Under the pieces are notes generated by a model that saw nothing but the letters and a program-made list of their open reading frames with translations, was not told the origin of the DNA and did not search any database. Position numbers and translations under genes: made by a program. Shown here one piece after another: positions 17,582 to 26,496 of a stretch of DNA of 64,000 bases. This stretch comes from Sphingomonas pituitosa NBRC 102491 (GTDB taxonomy: Bacteria; Pseudomonadota; Alphaproteobacteria; Sphingomonadales; Sphingomonadaceae): assembly GCF_001598435.1 (NCBI RefSeq), contig NZ_BCYY01000013.1, forward strand, positions 62,001-126,000, in the 5' to 3' direction. The first letter of the stretch is position 1. Each line of letters starts with the position of its first letter.

Positions 17582-17644
17582 TCAGAGCGGACGGATCTCG
17601 GTGCCGCCGATGCCATCACGGAAGAAGAGGGTGAAGAAGGTCAT
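17582..17644 (-). CDS. Candidate 20-residue Phe-rich small protein or leader peptide
   Basis: An ATG at 17644 opens a 20-codon frame reading MTFFTLFFRDGIGGTEIRPL, with a TGA at 17582-17584. A GGGAG lies 10 bases before the ATG, and a strong terminator follows 53 bases after the stop. Four of the first eight residues are Phe, giving a hydrophobic N-terminus. It is either a free-standing small gene with its own terminator or a leader peptide upstream of ugd. Neither family nor function recognised; the intact RBS-ORF-terminator arrangement is the only support. Confidence 0.4.
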   Translation of the reverse strand: MTFFTLFFRDGIGGTEIRPL

Positions 17645-17965
17645 TTTTTTTGGCTCCCATTTCTGCGCTGTTCCGCGCAAGTCATTTCGTTAATGAAAAA
17701 TTTACTTTCCCGCAATCGGGGATTCTGCGGAGGAGGAAAGCTGCGGGAATGCGAAGATGTGCATTTACCTTTCCTTCAGTCACTTTCCGTAATCCTCTGC
17801 GCCCGGCGCCAGGGGGCGGGCCGGCAGCGGCCGGGGCAGGCCGGCGGGGGGCTGGAAATTCAGGCAAATGTCGGTTTTTGGGCGGGTTTCTGTATCAGAC
17901 GGTAGTTTTTCGCGTATCTGTTCATTATTCGGTATGCGGCCGAACAGGCGGCGGGAGGGCATTCG
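17645..17965. other. Non-coding leader region between the small ORF and the EAL gene
   Basis: This 321-base gap separates divergent transcription units. It contains an AT-rich patch (17680-17712), a possible CtrA-like site (17690-17704), two Gly/Pro-type GC-rich blocks around 17800-17860, and a second AT-rich patch (17895-17935) that could hold the promoter for the EAL gene. No ORF in it looks coding. Confidence 0.5.
17690..17704 (+). promoter_or_regulatory. Possible CtrA-like half-site pair
   Basis: TTAA-N7-TTTA at 17690-17704 differs by one base from the CtrA consensus TTAA-N7-TTAA. It lies between the small ORF and the EAL gene. One near-match in an AT-rich patch is weak evidence. Confidence 0.22.
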
Positions 17966-19213
17966 GTGAGCCAGGGCTTGAAGGTAACGGCATTGTGCCG
18001 CGTGACCAATTTCGAGACAGCGCGCCGTGTTCTCGGCAAAAATGATCTGCATCGTGCCGCCGAAGCGCTGGCGGTTCGAATCACCGACAGCGCGGAGGAA
18101 TGCGAACTGATCGGCGTCGGCCGCGACCTGATCGAGTTCTCCCTGAATGCCGCTGACCGCGGCGCGGTGACCGCGGCGCTCCAGTCGCTCCACGTCGCGC
18201 TCGACTCTCAGCAGCGCGAGCTGCTTGGCGAACCACATCTCGAATTCGCGATCGGTGCCGCCTGTGCGCCGGGCGACGAAACGGACCTGCTGCGCCTGCT
18301 CGAGGCCGCCGAAATCGCGCTTGGGCGCGCCGGCGACGAGGGCGGGCTGGAGATCATCGATCTCTCCCTCGCGGACCACACCGTGGATCGGTTGACCCTC
18401 ATTGCCGATCTGCCCCGGGCGATCGCCGCGGGGGAAATGTTCCTGCACTACCAGCCGAAGATCAACGTACGGCAGCAGCGCGTGTCGAGCGCCGAGGCGC
18501 TGATCCGCTGGCAGCATCCCGAGCGTGGCCTGATCATGCCCGGCGACTTCATTGCCGCCGCGGAGGAATCGGGCCAGATCGGGCCGCTGACCTTGTGGAC
18601 GCTCCGTCAGGTCATTTCCGACCAGCGGCGCATGGCTGCGCATGGACACGATATTCCGCTGTTCCTGAACATCTCGGGCATGCTGCTCGCCAATGCGGCG
18701 TTCGTCGACGAGGTGTGCGGGATCATCACCGCCAATCCGTCCGCGAAGCTGGGCTTCGAGATCACCGAGACGGCAGTGATTCGGGATCCGGAAAGCGCGA
18801 TCCGGCACCTGCAGCAATTCGCCGATCACGGCGTGGTGCTGGCGATCGACGATTATGGCGCGGGGCTCTCCTCGCTTGCCTATCTGAAGCAGCTCCCTGC
18901 CAAGGAGCTGAAGATCGACAAGATGTTCATCACGCAGCTGACGTCGAGCCATCGCGACCCGCTGATCGTGCGTTCGACCATCGATCTGGCCCATGCGCTC
19001 GAGATGGAAGTCACCGCGGAGGGCGTCGAAACCCCGGCGGCGCTGGCGCTGCTCAGCGTCATGGGATGCGATCTCGTCCAGGGGTATCTGATCTCGCGTC
19101 CGGTGCCCTTTGCGGCGCTGTGCACCTATCTCGACGAGCAGGACCAGCTCGCCGAGACGATGACGAACCGTCCGGTGTTTCTCCGGTCCGGAAGTTCGTG
19201 GACCCGCGCGTGA
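17966..19213 (+). CDS. EAL-domain c-di-GMP phosphodiesterase with degenerate N-terminal domain
   Basis: A 415-residue soluble protein. Residues 1-135 resemble a degenerate GGDEF-like module without a GGDEF motif. Residues 150-400 form an EAL domain with the catalytic set intact: AEALIRW, NISG, the Glu in EITET, DDYGAG, Lys in KIDK, Glu in AEGVET, and GYLISRP. It should hydrolyse c-di-GMP to pGpG. The start is GTG 17966, with GGGAGGG 6 bases upstream. Its stop overlaps the start of a hybrid kinase (GTGA), and a receiver gene follows, so the three likely form one signalling unit. Confidence 0.9.
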   Translation: MSQGLKVTALCRVTNFETARRVLGKNDLHRAAEALAVRITDSAEECELIGVGRDLIEFSLNAADRGAVTAALQSLHVALDSQQRELLGEPHLEFAIGAACAPGDETDLLRLLEAAEIALGRAGDEGGLEIIDLSLADHTVDRLTLIADLPRAIAAGEMFLHYQPKINVRQQRVSSAEALIRWQHPERGLIMPGDFIAAAEESGQIGPLTLWTLRQVISDQRRMAAHGHDIPLFLNISGMLLANAAFVDEVCGIITANPSAKLGFEITETAVIRDPESAIRHLQQFADHGVVLAIDDYGAGLSSLAYLKQLPAKELKIDKMFITQLTSSHRDPLIVRSTIDLAHALEMEVTAEGVETPAALALLSVMGCDLVQGYLISRPVPFAALCTYLDEQDQLAETMTNRPVFLRSGSSWTRA

Positions 19214-21675
19214 CCCACCGTGGCGGGCACCTGGTGGCCCGCGCTGTTGTTCCCGTCCTGCTTGCCGTCGCCCTGCCGGCATCCGCCCAGGCGCAGCAAC
19301 TGCCGCGCGACGTCGCCGGGCTGGTGGGACAGGCGCGTGACCGCATCGTCGACCAGTCGGCCGATCCCAAGCCGTTGCTCGACCGGATCGACCGGGCCGC
19401 CGCACAAGCCCAAGACCCCGCCCAGCGGGCGCTGATCCGCGCCACGGCCCTGTGGCTGCGCGCGGAGCTGCAGTTGCGATCGGACGACATGGATGCGGCG
19501 CGGGCCTCGCTGGAGGAAGCGCAACGGGCGGTGGCGCCAATCGCGGCGCCGGTACGGGTGAAGGGCGATCTGCTGCTCTCGCTGGGCAACCTGTACATGA
19601 TGCGCGATCAGGCTGCGGAGGCGCTTTCGGCGTTTCAACGCGCCTACCGCATTTTCGAGCAGCTGCACGAGGTCCGCAGCCAGGCGCTGGCGCTGCAGTC
19701 GATCGGTTCCCTCTATGTCATCGCGCATGATGATCATCGTGCCGAACGCTATTTCCGGCAGGCCTCGCTGCTGTATGGCGGGGACGACATCCTGTCGCTT
19801 AGCCTGCACAACAGCCGCGGCAACGTGCTGCTCGTTCTCGAGCGCTATCGGGAAGCGGATGCGGAGTATGCCGAGGCGGTGCGCCTGGCGCGCAAGCTCG
19901 GCAAGCCGGTGCTCGAGGCGCGCATTCTCGACAATATGGCGCGCAACCAGATCGAGGCGCGCGATCTGAAAAATGCGCATGCAACGCTCGACCGCGCCTT
20001 CGCACTGGCGAAAGGCGGCGACGCGGGCGGCTTGTTGCGGCTGCTGAACGCGACTGCGGCGAAGCTTGCGAACGACGAGGGCAATCCGCAGCGGGCTGCG
20101 GCGTTGATCGGAGAGACGTTCCAGGGCGTCGATCTGGCGACGACTACCCAGGATTATCGTACGCCCCATCAGATCGCCTATATCATCTACCGCCGCCTCG
20201 GTGACGACCAGCGGGCCCTCCGGCACCTCGAGGCGCTGAAGCGGCTGAGCGATGAGGCGGCGAAGGTCGCGACGACCAACGGCGCCGCGCTGATGGCGGC
20301 ACGCTTCGATTATGCGAACCAGGAACTCACCATCCAGCGGCTCAAGACCGAGCAGCTGCGCAAGGCCGCCCATTTCCAGCGCGTGCTGTTCATCTCGCTC
20401 GGTCTGGCCACCCTGGTCGTCATACTGCTGCTCAGCTTCGGCCTGTTCACGATCCGGCGCAGCCGCAATCAGGTGCGGGCGGCCAACAGGGTGCTGGCTT
20501 CCACCAACACCGCGCTCGAAAAGGCGCTGCGGGCGAAGACCGAGTTCCTCGCGACGACGAGCCACGAGATCCGTACGCCGCTGAACGGCATCCTGGGCAT
20601 GACGCAGGTGATGCTGGCGGATCAAGCCCTGAGCGAAGAGATTCGCGATCGCCTGGAGGTCGTCCAGGGCGCCGGGCTGACGATGCGGGCGCTGGTCGAC
20701 GATATTCTCGACGTCGCGAAAATCGAGAGCGGCAACCTCAGCGTGGATCCGGTGCCGATGGACTTCCGCACGCTTGCGGAAGAAGTCGCGCGCCTCTGGA
20801 CCGATCCCGCGCAGGCGAAGGGGCTGGCGTTCGACGTTCGCCTGGAGGACGCGCCGGGTTGGATCGTCAGCGATCCGAGCCGGTTGCGGCAGTTGCTGTT
20901 CAATCTTCTCTCCAACGCGCTGAAGTTCACCTCGGAAGGTGCGATCGGCCTGCAGGTGGCGGTGGCCCAGGGCCGGGAGAGCCAGGGCGATCGGCTGCGC
21001 ATCGCGGTTTCCGATACGGGCATCGGCATCCCTGCGGACAAGCTGGAGGAGATTTTCGAGAGCTTTCGGCAGGCGGATTCCAGCACGACCCGCCAATATG
21101 GCGGTACCGGCCTTGGCCTCACGATCTGTCGGAACCTGGCCGAGGCGCTGGGCGGCGAAATCCTCGTGGCAAGTGTGCCGGGCACAGGATCGACCTTCAC
21201 GATCGACCTGCCGCTGGTCCACGCCGAAGCGCCGGTGGCGGCGACGCCGGTGGGCGAAGCGGGGGCAGGGGTGCTGATCGTCGAGCGCAATCCGATCACC
21301 CGGGCCATGCTGCGGACCTTGTTCGAAGCGGCGGTCGATCGCGTGCGATTCGCCAAGGACGGTGATGAGGCGCTGCAGCTACTCGAATTGGAGCAGTTCG
21401 CGGCACTGGTCATTGACGAGGCGACGCTTGCCACCGCAACGAATACCCTATTGGAAGACCTTACAATCCTTTGCCGGGCACAGCCCCATCTACGTTCCAC
21501 CTTGTTGTGGGGCGGCGGCGACGCCGAACGACATGCGCAATTTCTGGACGCCGGCATAACACAGGTGATAGAAAAGCCTGTCGCTGGAACGGATTTGGTA
21601 AACGCGGCAGTGCCCGCGTCCGCGCGGAAAAGAGAAATTCTGGGGAATGACCCGCTTGTTTCGCAAGCGGCTTAG
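19210..21675 (+). CDS. TPR-containing hybrid sensor histidine kinase
   Basis: I set the start at GTG 19210, overlapping the EAL stop, giving 821 residues. A signal peptide (VPVLLAVALPASAQA) leads into a periplasmic alpha-helical TPR-like sensor region (about 30-385), then one membrane span (about 392-415) and a short coiled coil. HisKA carries TSHEIRTPLNG with its phosphorylated His near 450. The HATPase domain has SNALKF, DTGIGIP and GGTGLGL. The C-terminal receiver-like domain (about 690-810) is degenerate: its acidic pocket reads VLIVERNP rather than DD, though a VIDE Asp and a VIEKP Lys remain. The stand-alone receiver gene downstream is a likely phosphorylation partner. Confidence 0.88.
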   Translation: MTHRGGHLVARAVVPVLLAVALPASAQAQQLPRDVAGLVGQARDRIVDQSADPKPLLDRIDRAAAQAQDPAQRALIRATALWLRAELQLRSDDMDAARASLEEAQRAVAPIAAPVRVKGDLLLSLGNLYMMRDQAAEALSAFQRAYRIFEQLHEVRSQALALQSIGSLYVIAHDDHRAERYFRQASLLYGGDDILSLSLHNSRGNVLLVLERYREADAEYAEAVRLARKLGKPVLEARILDNMARNQIEARDLKNAHATLDRAFALAKGGDAGGLLRLLNATAAKLANDEGNPQRAAALIGETFQGVDLATTTQDYRTPHQIAYIIYRRLGDDQRALRHLEALKRLSDEAAKVATTNGAALMAARFDYANQELTIQRLKTEQLRKAAHFQRVLFISLGLATLVVILLLSFGLFTIRRSRNQVRAANRVLASTNTALEKALRAKTEFLATTSHEIRTPLNGILGMTQVMLADQALSEEIRDRLEVVQGAGLTMRALVDDILDVAKIESGNLSVDPVPMDFRTLAEEVARLWTDPAQAKGLAFDVRLEDAPGWIVSDPSRLRQLLFNLLSNALKFTSEGAIGLQVAVAQGRESQGDRLRIAVSDTGIGIPADKLEEIFESFRQADSSTTRQYGGTGLGLTICRNLAEALGGEILVASVPGTGSTFTIDLPLVHAEAPVAATPVGEAGAGVLIVERNPITRAMLRTLFEAAVDRVRFAKDGDEALQLLELEQFAALVIDEATLATATNTLLEDLTILCRAQPHLRSTLLWGGGDAERHAQFLDAGITQVIEKPVAGTDLVNAAVPASARKREILGNDPLVSQAA

Positions 21676-21744
21676 GGCGATAACACACCTCGACATGCAA
21701 ATTTTGGCCAGAACGCTGGTGTCTGCCCAGAAGGGCGAGCGTCG

Positions 21745-22131
21745 ATGAACATCCTGTTCATCGAGGACGATCCGATGAATCGGCGCGTCGTGAAGGACAT
21801 GCTGGACGTTGCCGGTGCGACCATGGCCGAGGCGGCGTGGGCGGAGGAGGGCCTGGCCCGAATCGACGACGAGTCTTTCGACATCATCCTGGTCGATCTG
21901 CGCATGCCGGGCACCGACGGGTTCGAGACGATCCGCCAGATCCGCGCGCGCCCCGATACCAAGGCCGATCTGCCGATCATCGTCGTCACCGCCGATACGG
22001 CGCTCGACCTGCGCGAACGCTGCCTGGCTACCGGCGCGGACGACGTGCTGTTCAAGCCGGTGGCGATGGACGCGCTGTTCGATGCGATCGGGCGGGTGCT
22101 GGCGAAGCGCGGCGGGGCGATCCTCGCCTGA
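21745..22131 (+). CDS. Single-domain response regulator (CheY-like)
   Basis: A 128-residue receiver with no output domain. The acidic pair is at LFIEDDP (residues 4-10), the phospho-acceptor Asp in ILVDLRMPG near 51, the conserved Thr/Ala switch at VTAD, and the Lys in FKPVAMDALF near 105. It starts 69 bases after the hybrid kinase stop. With the kinase's own receiver degenerate, this protein plausibly carries the signal, perhaps to the EAL protein; that link is inference from gene order. Confidence 0.9.
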   Translation: MNILFIEDDPMNRRVVKDMLDVAGATMAEAAWAEEGLARIDDESFDIILVDLRMPGTDGFETIRQIRARPDTKADLPIIVVTADTALDLRERCLATGADDVLFKPVAMDALFDAIGRVLAKRGGAILA

Positions 22132-22134
22132 GCG

Positions 22135-23421
22135 TCAGTCTTCGGCGATCCGGCTGTTGCGGGCGGTGTCGCGCATCGTCGCATAGGTGATCAGCGAGAT
22201 GCCGATCATCGCGGTGACGTACCAGTAGAAGCCGCGCTCCCAGCCTTCCTGCTTGAACCACAGGGCGACGGACGGTGCCGTGCCTCCGAAGATCGCGTTC
22301 GCCAGCGCATAGGGCAGCGCAACGCCAAGGGTACGGATATGGGCGGGGAACAGCTCTGCCTTCACCACGGCGTTGATCGCCGTATAGCCGGTGACGATCA
22401 GCAGCGCCGCGGTCATCAGCCAGAAGGCACTCATGCCGTCGCGCACGCCCTCCAGGGCGACGAAGATCGGATAGGTGAAGCAGACGCCCAGCACGCCGAA
22501 GCCGATCATCAGCGGCTTGCGGCCGATCCGGTCCGACAGCGCGCCCGCGAGCGGCTGGACGAGCATGAAGACGAACAGCGCCGCTGCGTTCACCTGCGTG
22601 GCGGCCGCATCGGAGAAGCCGGCCGTCTTCTTGAGGAAGGTGATCGGGTAGATGGTATAGGCATAGAAGGCGAGCGTGCCGCCGGCGGTGAGCAGCAGCA
22701 CCAGCATCGCCTCGCGCGGGTGCTGGCGGAACAGCGCAAGGGCCCCCGATTTCGCCTGCCGGTCCCGCTTCGCAAAGCTCTCGGTCTCGGCCAGCCGGCG
22801 GCGCAGCCAATATACCAGCAGCGCCAGCGCACCGCCCAATGCGAAGGGCAGGCGCCAGCCCCATTCGCGCAGGCTCCCCTCGGGCAGCACCGCCTGCAGC
22901 CCGATCAGCGCCACCAGCGCGGTCAGCTGGCCCGAGATCAGCGTGACATATTGGAAGCTGGAGAAGAAGCCGCGATGCCGCCGGCCTGCCATCTCCGAAA
23001 GATAGGTAGCGCTGGCGCCATATTCGCCGCCGAGCGACAGGCCCTGGAGCAGCCGCGCCAGCACCAGCGCAGCGGTCGCCAGCCATCCGATCGCGCCGTA
23101 GCTCGGCGTCGCCGCGATCAGCAGCGAGCCTGCGCACATCAGCGTCACCGACAGGCTTAGCCCCGCCTTGCGGCCGTGCCGGTCGCCATAGACGCCCATC
23201 AGCCAGCCGCCGATCGGCCGCATGAAGAAGCCGATCGCGAACACGATCCAGGCGTTCAGGTCCTGCGCGGTGCCCGGTGCGAAGAAATGCGGCGCGAGGT
23301 AGCTGGCCAGGGCCGCATAGGCGTACCAGTCATACCATTCGACGAGATTGCCGGCCGATCCGCCGAGGATCGAGCGAAGTCGCGTGCTGCGATCGAGCGG
23401 TGCATCGGGAGCATGGGCCAT
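22135..23421 (-). CDS. MFS transporter, metabolite:H+ symporter type
   Basis: A 428-residue membrane protein with 12 predicted spans. The N-terminal GNLVEWYDWYAYA signature is typical of the MHS branch (KgtP, ProP, ShiA). The MFS motif GDRHGRK lies after span 2, and GLSLGGEYGASATYLSEMA follows in span 4-5. MHS members import organic acids or osmolytes with protons. Substrate not determinable; the nearby intradiol-dioxygenase-like gene is not enough to link it to aromatics. It converges on the receiver gene with a 3-base gap. Confidence 0.88.
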   Translation of the reverse strand: MAHAPDAPLDRSTRLRSILGGSAGNLVEWYDWYAYAALASYLAPHFFAPGTAQDLNAWIVFAIGFFMRPIGGWLMGVYGDRHGRKAGLSLSVTLMCAGSLLIAATPSYGAIGWLATAALVLARLLQGLSLGGEYGASATYLSEMAGRRHRGFFSSFQYVTLISGQLTALVALIGLQAVLPEGSLREWGWRLPFALGGALALLVYWLRRRLAETESFAKRDRQAKSGALALFRQHPREAMLVLLLTAGGTLAFYAYTIYPITFLKKTAGFSDAAATQVNAAALFVFMLVQPLAGALSDRIGRKPLMIGFGVLGVCFTYPIFVALEGVRDGMSAFWLMTAALLIVTGYTAINAVVKAELFPAHIRTLGVALPYALANAIFGGTAPSVALWFKQEGWERGFYWYVTAMIGISLITYATMRDTARNSRIAED

Positions 23422-23511
23422 GCCCCCGTCTATAGCAAAGCGCCGCCCGCCGAAAAGGCGCGTGCAGGGGGAGGCGCCCCCTCGGCGAGCGGCGCAGATC
23501 GCGCGGAAAGC

Positions 23512-24408
23512 CTAGCGCGCGATCCCGATTACCGCGGTCGCGGTGTAGCCGGTGTCGACGCTGCCGCTGATCGCGGGCGTCTGCTGTGCGATCTGGGCGG
23601 CGCTGTTGTCGCCGAACACATTGTCGCGGGCGATCGACACGCCTGAAAGATTGCCGAGGCTCGAACTATAGCCGCTCGCCGAGGCATATACGGTGCTGCA
23701 CGCGGCAGCGGGCATCGCCAGCTGTGAGATCAGCGTCGCGTAGCGGCCGCTGGTAGCGGTGGCGAGGCTGGAGAAAACCTCGAAATGGATGTGCGGCCAG
23801 CGCCCGGCATAGCAGCCGGGGAAGATGGTGGTGAAGGTCACCTGGCCATTGGCATCGGTTACGCCGACCCCGCGCAAATAGCTCTCGCCCGGCAGGTCGT
23901 AGAGCGAGTATTTCCCGTTGCGGTCGCAGTGCCAGATATACACCGCATAGCCGGCCAGCGGTGCGCATCCCGTATTCACGTCCACGACGGTGAGGGTGAG
24001 GGTCAGCTGGACGCCGGCGGCCACGGTCGTCGCGCTCCCGATGAAGCTGGGCCGGATGTCGCTGCGGACGATATTGCCGGCCGTCAGCGCGTTCGACGTC
24101 AGGCCCGAGGACGTGTTGGTGCCGTCGGCAGGATAGGGGCCGTTGGTCTCGGTCGGATCGACGACGCAGTTCCCGCCGCTCGTCGGCGTCGGCGTCGGGC
24201 TGGGGGTCGGCGTCGGGCTCGAGCTCGGCGTCGGTGTGGCGCTGGCGACGGTGGCGCTGCTCCCGCCATTGCCGCTGTCGCATGCGGCCAGCATGGCAGC
24301 CGTGCCCGCGCCGGTGAACCAGCGCAGCGCGCGGCGCCTGCTGGCGAGCGCGTTCATCACGCGAAGATCGTGCGTGAGGCCGTGATCCTGGTGGTCGATG
24401 TCGTTCAA
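23512..24408 (-). CDS. Exported intradiol-dioxygenase-like lipoprotein
   Basis: A 298-residue protein with a twin-arginine-like SRRRALRWF (23-31) and a lipobox-like LAAC (Cys43). A low-complexity Pro/Thr/Ser linker follows (about 58-76), encoded by a GTCGGCGTC-type DNA repeat at 24180-24240. The catalytic domain resembles protocatechuate 3,4-dioxygenase beta chains: ETNGPYP (Tyr92), VYIWHCDRNGKYS (about 156-168) and GRWPHIHFEV (His206, His208), which supply the usual Tyr and His iron ligands. Secreted members of this family are poorly characterised. It may oxidise catechol-type compounds at the cell surface, but activity is unproven. Confidence 0.8.
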   Translation of the reverse strand: MNDIDHQDHGLTHDLRVMNALASRRRALRWFTGAGTAAMLAACDSGNGGSSATVASATPTPSSSPTPTPSPTPTPTSGGNCVVDPTETNGPYPADGTNTSSGLTSNALTAGNIVRSDIRPSFIGSATTVAAGVQLTLTLTVVDVNTGCAPLAGYAVYIWHCDRNGKYSLYDLPGESYLRGVGVTDANGQVTFTTIFPGCYAGRWPHIHFEVFSSLATATSGRYATLISQLAMPAAACSTVYASASGYSSSLGNLSGVSIARDNVFGDNSAAQIAQQTPAISGSVDTGYTATAVIGIAR

Positions 24409-24484
24409 ACCTGCCCTCCTGTCGTGGAGGATCAGATGCCGGGGCCGGATCGCATGCCGATTTCACCCCCGTTTCATTGTTGCT

Positions 24485-25765
24485 TCATGTTGCAAGCGGC
24501 AACCGTACCAGCACGCGGCCACCCGCGCCGCCGGGGCGATTCTCCAGCGTGACAAGGCCGCCGTGCAGTTCGACGATCGAGCGGACGATGGCGAGCCCGA
24601 GACCGGTGCCGCCCGTCGCGCGGTTGCGCGAGCTTTCACCGCGCACGAAGGGGGCGAACAGATTCTCGGTCTGTGCGGGGTCGAAACCGGGGCCCTCGTC
24701 GTCGATCTGGATCTCCCCATGCCCGTCGCGGACGCTCCACCGGATCTCCGCGCGCTGGCCGTAGCGGATCGCATTCTCGACGAGATTGCCGAACAGCCGC
24801 CGCAACGCCTGCGGCTCGCCGATCAGCACCATGCGGGGGCCTGGCTCGACGTTCACGGGCTTGCCCGCGGCGGAAAGGTCGTCCGCCAGGCTCTCGATCA
24901 CGCTGCCGAGATCCAGCCGGACCATGTCGCCGTGCCCGCGAATGTCGCGCGTGAACTGGAGCGTGACGGACAGCATCGCGCGCATCTCGCCGATGTCGGC
25001 CACGGCGCGCTCGCGGGCTGCATCGGGAAGCTGCTCGATCCAGAAGGCCAGGCGCGAGAGCGGTGTCCCCAGGTCATGGGCCATGGCTGCCAGCATCACC
25101 GTGCGGTTCTCCGCCTGCTGGAGGATGCGCGCCTGCATCGCCTCCATCGCGCGCCCCAGCTCCCGGATCTCGCGGGGGCCGTCCAGCGGGATGGCCTCCG
25201 GTGCCCCCAGCCGCGCGCGGGTGGCGGCCTCCGCCAGGCGCCGGATCGGCCGCGAGATGCGCCGCGCCGCCGCCCAGGCCAGCAGGGACAGGATGATCAG
25301 CGTGAGCAGCATCCATTGCAGGATGGCGATCCGCCAGCGGCCCAACGCGGGCCCGCGGCTGACCGACGCCACCAGCCAGCCTTTTTCGGTGCGGCGACCC
25401 ACGGTGAAGCTGCCATGGATGTCCTGGTCCGGATCGTTGGCCGGCCATTCATAATAGCCGCGGACCTGATCGGCGGGCACCGGCAGGAGAATGGCGATCG
25501 CGCGATCACGCTCGGGCGAGGCGCGCTCCTCGCTGCGGCCGAAACGGTCATTTTCGGAGAGGTACATGCTGATCTTCTGGCCCTGGGGGCCGGGCGGCGC
25601 GTGCCCGGCGCGGAGCGCATCGGCCACCCGCGCGATCGGAAGCGGGCCGGAGCCTGGCGGAGGGCCGTGGAACACCACCGCGAACTGGACCAGCATGACG
25701 ACCGCCGCCGAGGTGATGGCGAACAGCATCATCGGAACGACGATGGACGCCGGCCGGCGGATCAC
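24485..25765 (-). CDS. Sensor histidine kinase, EnvZ-like
   Basis: A 426-residue inner-membrane kinase with two spans (about 8-30 and 148-168) flanking a roughly 110-residue periplasmic sensor. It has a HAMP linker (ISRPIRRLAEAATRA), an H-box AMAHDLGTPLSRLAFW near 227, and HATPase motifs NLVENAIRYG, DEGPGFDP and GGTGLGLAI. It starts at a GTG that overlaps the stop of the upstream response regulator (GTGA), so both are made together. The periplasmic stimulus is unknown. Confidence 0.92.
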   Translation of the reverse strand: MIRRPASIVVPMMLFAITSAAVVMLVQFAVVFHGPPPGSGPLPIARVADALRAGHAPPGPQGQKISMYLSENDRFGRSEERASPERDRAIAILLPVPADQVRGYYEWPANDPDQDIHGSFTVGRRTEKGWLVASVSRGPALGRWRIAILQWMLLTLIILSLLAWAAARRISRPIRRLAEAATRARLGAPEAIPLDGPREIRELGRAMEAMQARILQQAENRTVMLAAMAHDLGTPLSRLAFWIEQLPDAARERAVADIGEMRAMLSVTLQFTRDIRGHGDMVRLDLGSVIESLADDLSAAGKPVNVEPGPRMVLIGEPQALRRLFGNLVENAIRYGQRAEIRWSVRDGHGEIQIDDEGPGFDPAQTENLFAPFVRGESSRNRATGGTGLGLAIVRSIVELHGGLVTLENRPGGAGGRVLVRLPLAT

Positions 25766-26496
25766 TTGGTGGTGACTTCGGCGACGAACATATAGCCTTC
25801 GTTGCGGATGGTGCGGATCAGTTCGTCGGCGTCGGACCGGGCGAGCTTCTTGCGCAGCCGGCTCATCTGGACGTCGATCGCGCGGTCGAAATGCTCCGCA
25901 TGGGCGCCGCGCGAATAGTCGAGAAGGGCGTCGCGGGTGAGCACCCGGCGCGGCCGTTCCACCAGCGCCAGCAGCAGCCGGAACTCGCCGTCCGACAGGT
26001 TGATCAGCACGCCTTCGGGATCATAGAGCTGCCGCCCGACCGGATCGAGCCGCCATCCGGCGAAGCGAAGGTAGCTGCGCTCCAGCGCACCGCCGATCAT
26101 GGGGGCGGCAACGCTGCGCCGCAGCACCGAGCGGATCCGGGCCAGCAGCTCGCGGGGATTGGCCGGCTTGGCGATATAATCGTCCGCGCCCATCTCCAGC
26201 CCGACGATGCGGTCGATATCCTCGCTGAGCACCGAATGGAGGATCACGGCCGGGCCCGACTGGCGATCCATGGTGCGCAGGATCGAGAGTCCGTCCTCCC
26301 CCGGCATCATCAGGTCCAGCACGACCAGTGCATAGCTTTTCGACGCGACGGCGGCGCGCATCGTGGTGGCGTCCTCCGCCGTGTCCACGACATAACCGTG
26401 CTGGGCCAGGAAGGCGGCCGTGAGCTCGCGGATTCCGGGGTCGTCGTCGACGATCAACAGGCGGGTTTCTAGATCCACGGGAGAGACTGACTGCAT
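25762..26496 (-). CDS. OmpR-family response regulator
   Basis: A receiver plus winged-helix regulator of 244 residues when started at ATG 26496 (MQSVSPVDLETRLLIVDDDP). A second ATG directly upstream at 26499 and a GTG at 26478 are alternatives; no clear Shine-Dalgarno decides. The receiver has the DDD pocket, VVLDLMMPGEDG with the phospho-Asp, and AKPANPRELLARI with the Lys. The C-terminal DNA-binding domain has LSDGEFRLLLALVERPRRVLTRDALL and ends RTIRNEGYMFVAEV. It partners with the downstream kinase and lies divergent from rpsU. Confidence 0.92.
   Translation of the reverse strand: MQSVSPVDLETRLLIVDDDPGIRELTAAFLAQHGYVVDTAEDATTMRAAVASKSYALVVLDLMMPGEDGLSILRTMDRQSGPAVILHSVLSEDIDRIVGLEMGADDYIAKPANPRELLARIRSVLRRSVAAPMIGGALERSYLRFAGWRLDPVGRQLYDPEGVLINLSDGEFRLLLALVERPRRVLTRDALLDYSRGAHAEHFDRAIDVQMSRLRKKLARSDADELIRTIRNEGYMFVAEVTTK

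Noticed and set aside
17501..17644. Classical Phe attenuator controlling ugd
   Set aside because: The downstream gene has no link to phenylalanine and I could not draw a convincing alternative antiterminator fold. Kept only as a possibility in the findings.
19126..21222. A 698-codon open frame antisense to the hybrid kinase
   Set aside because: Low-complexity Arg/Leu/Gln translation; the kinase frame has all catalytic boxes.
24180..24240. Short tandem repeats as a CRISPR array
   Set aside because: They encode a Pro/Thr linker in frame inside the dioxygenase-like gene; there are no unique spacers.
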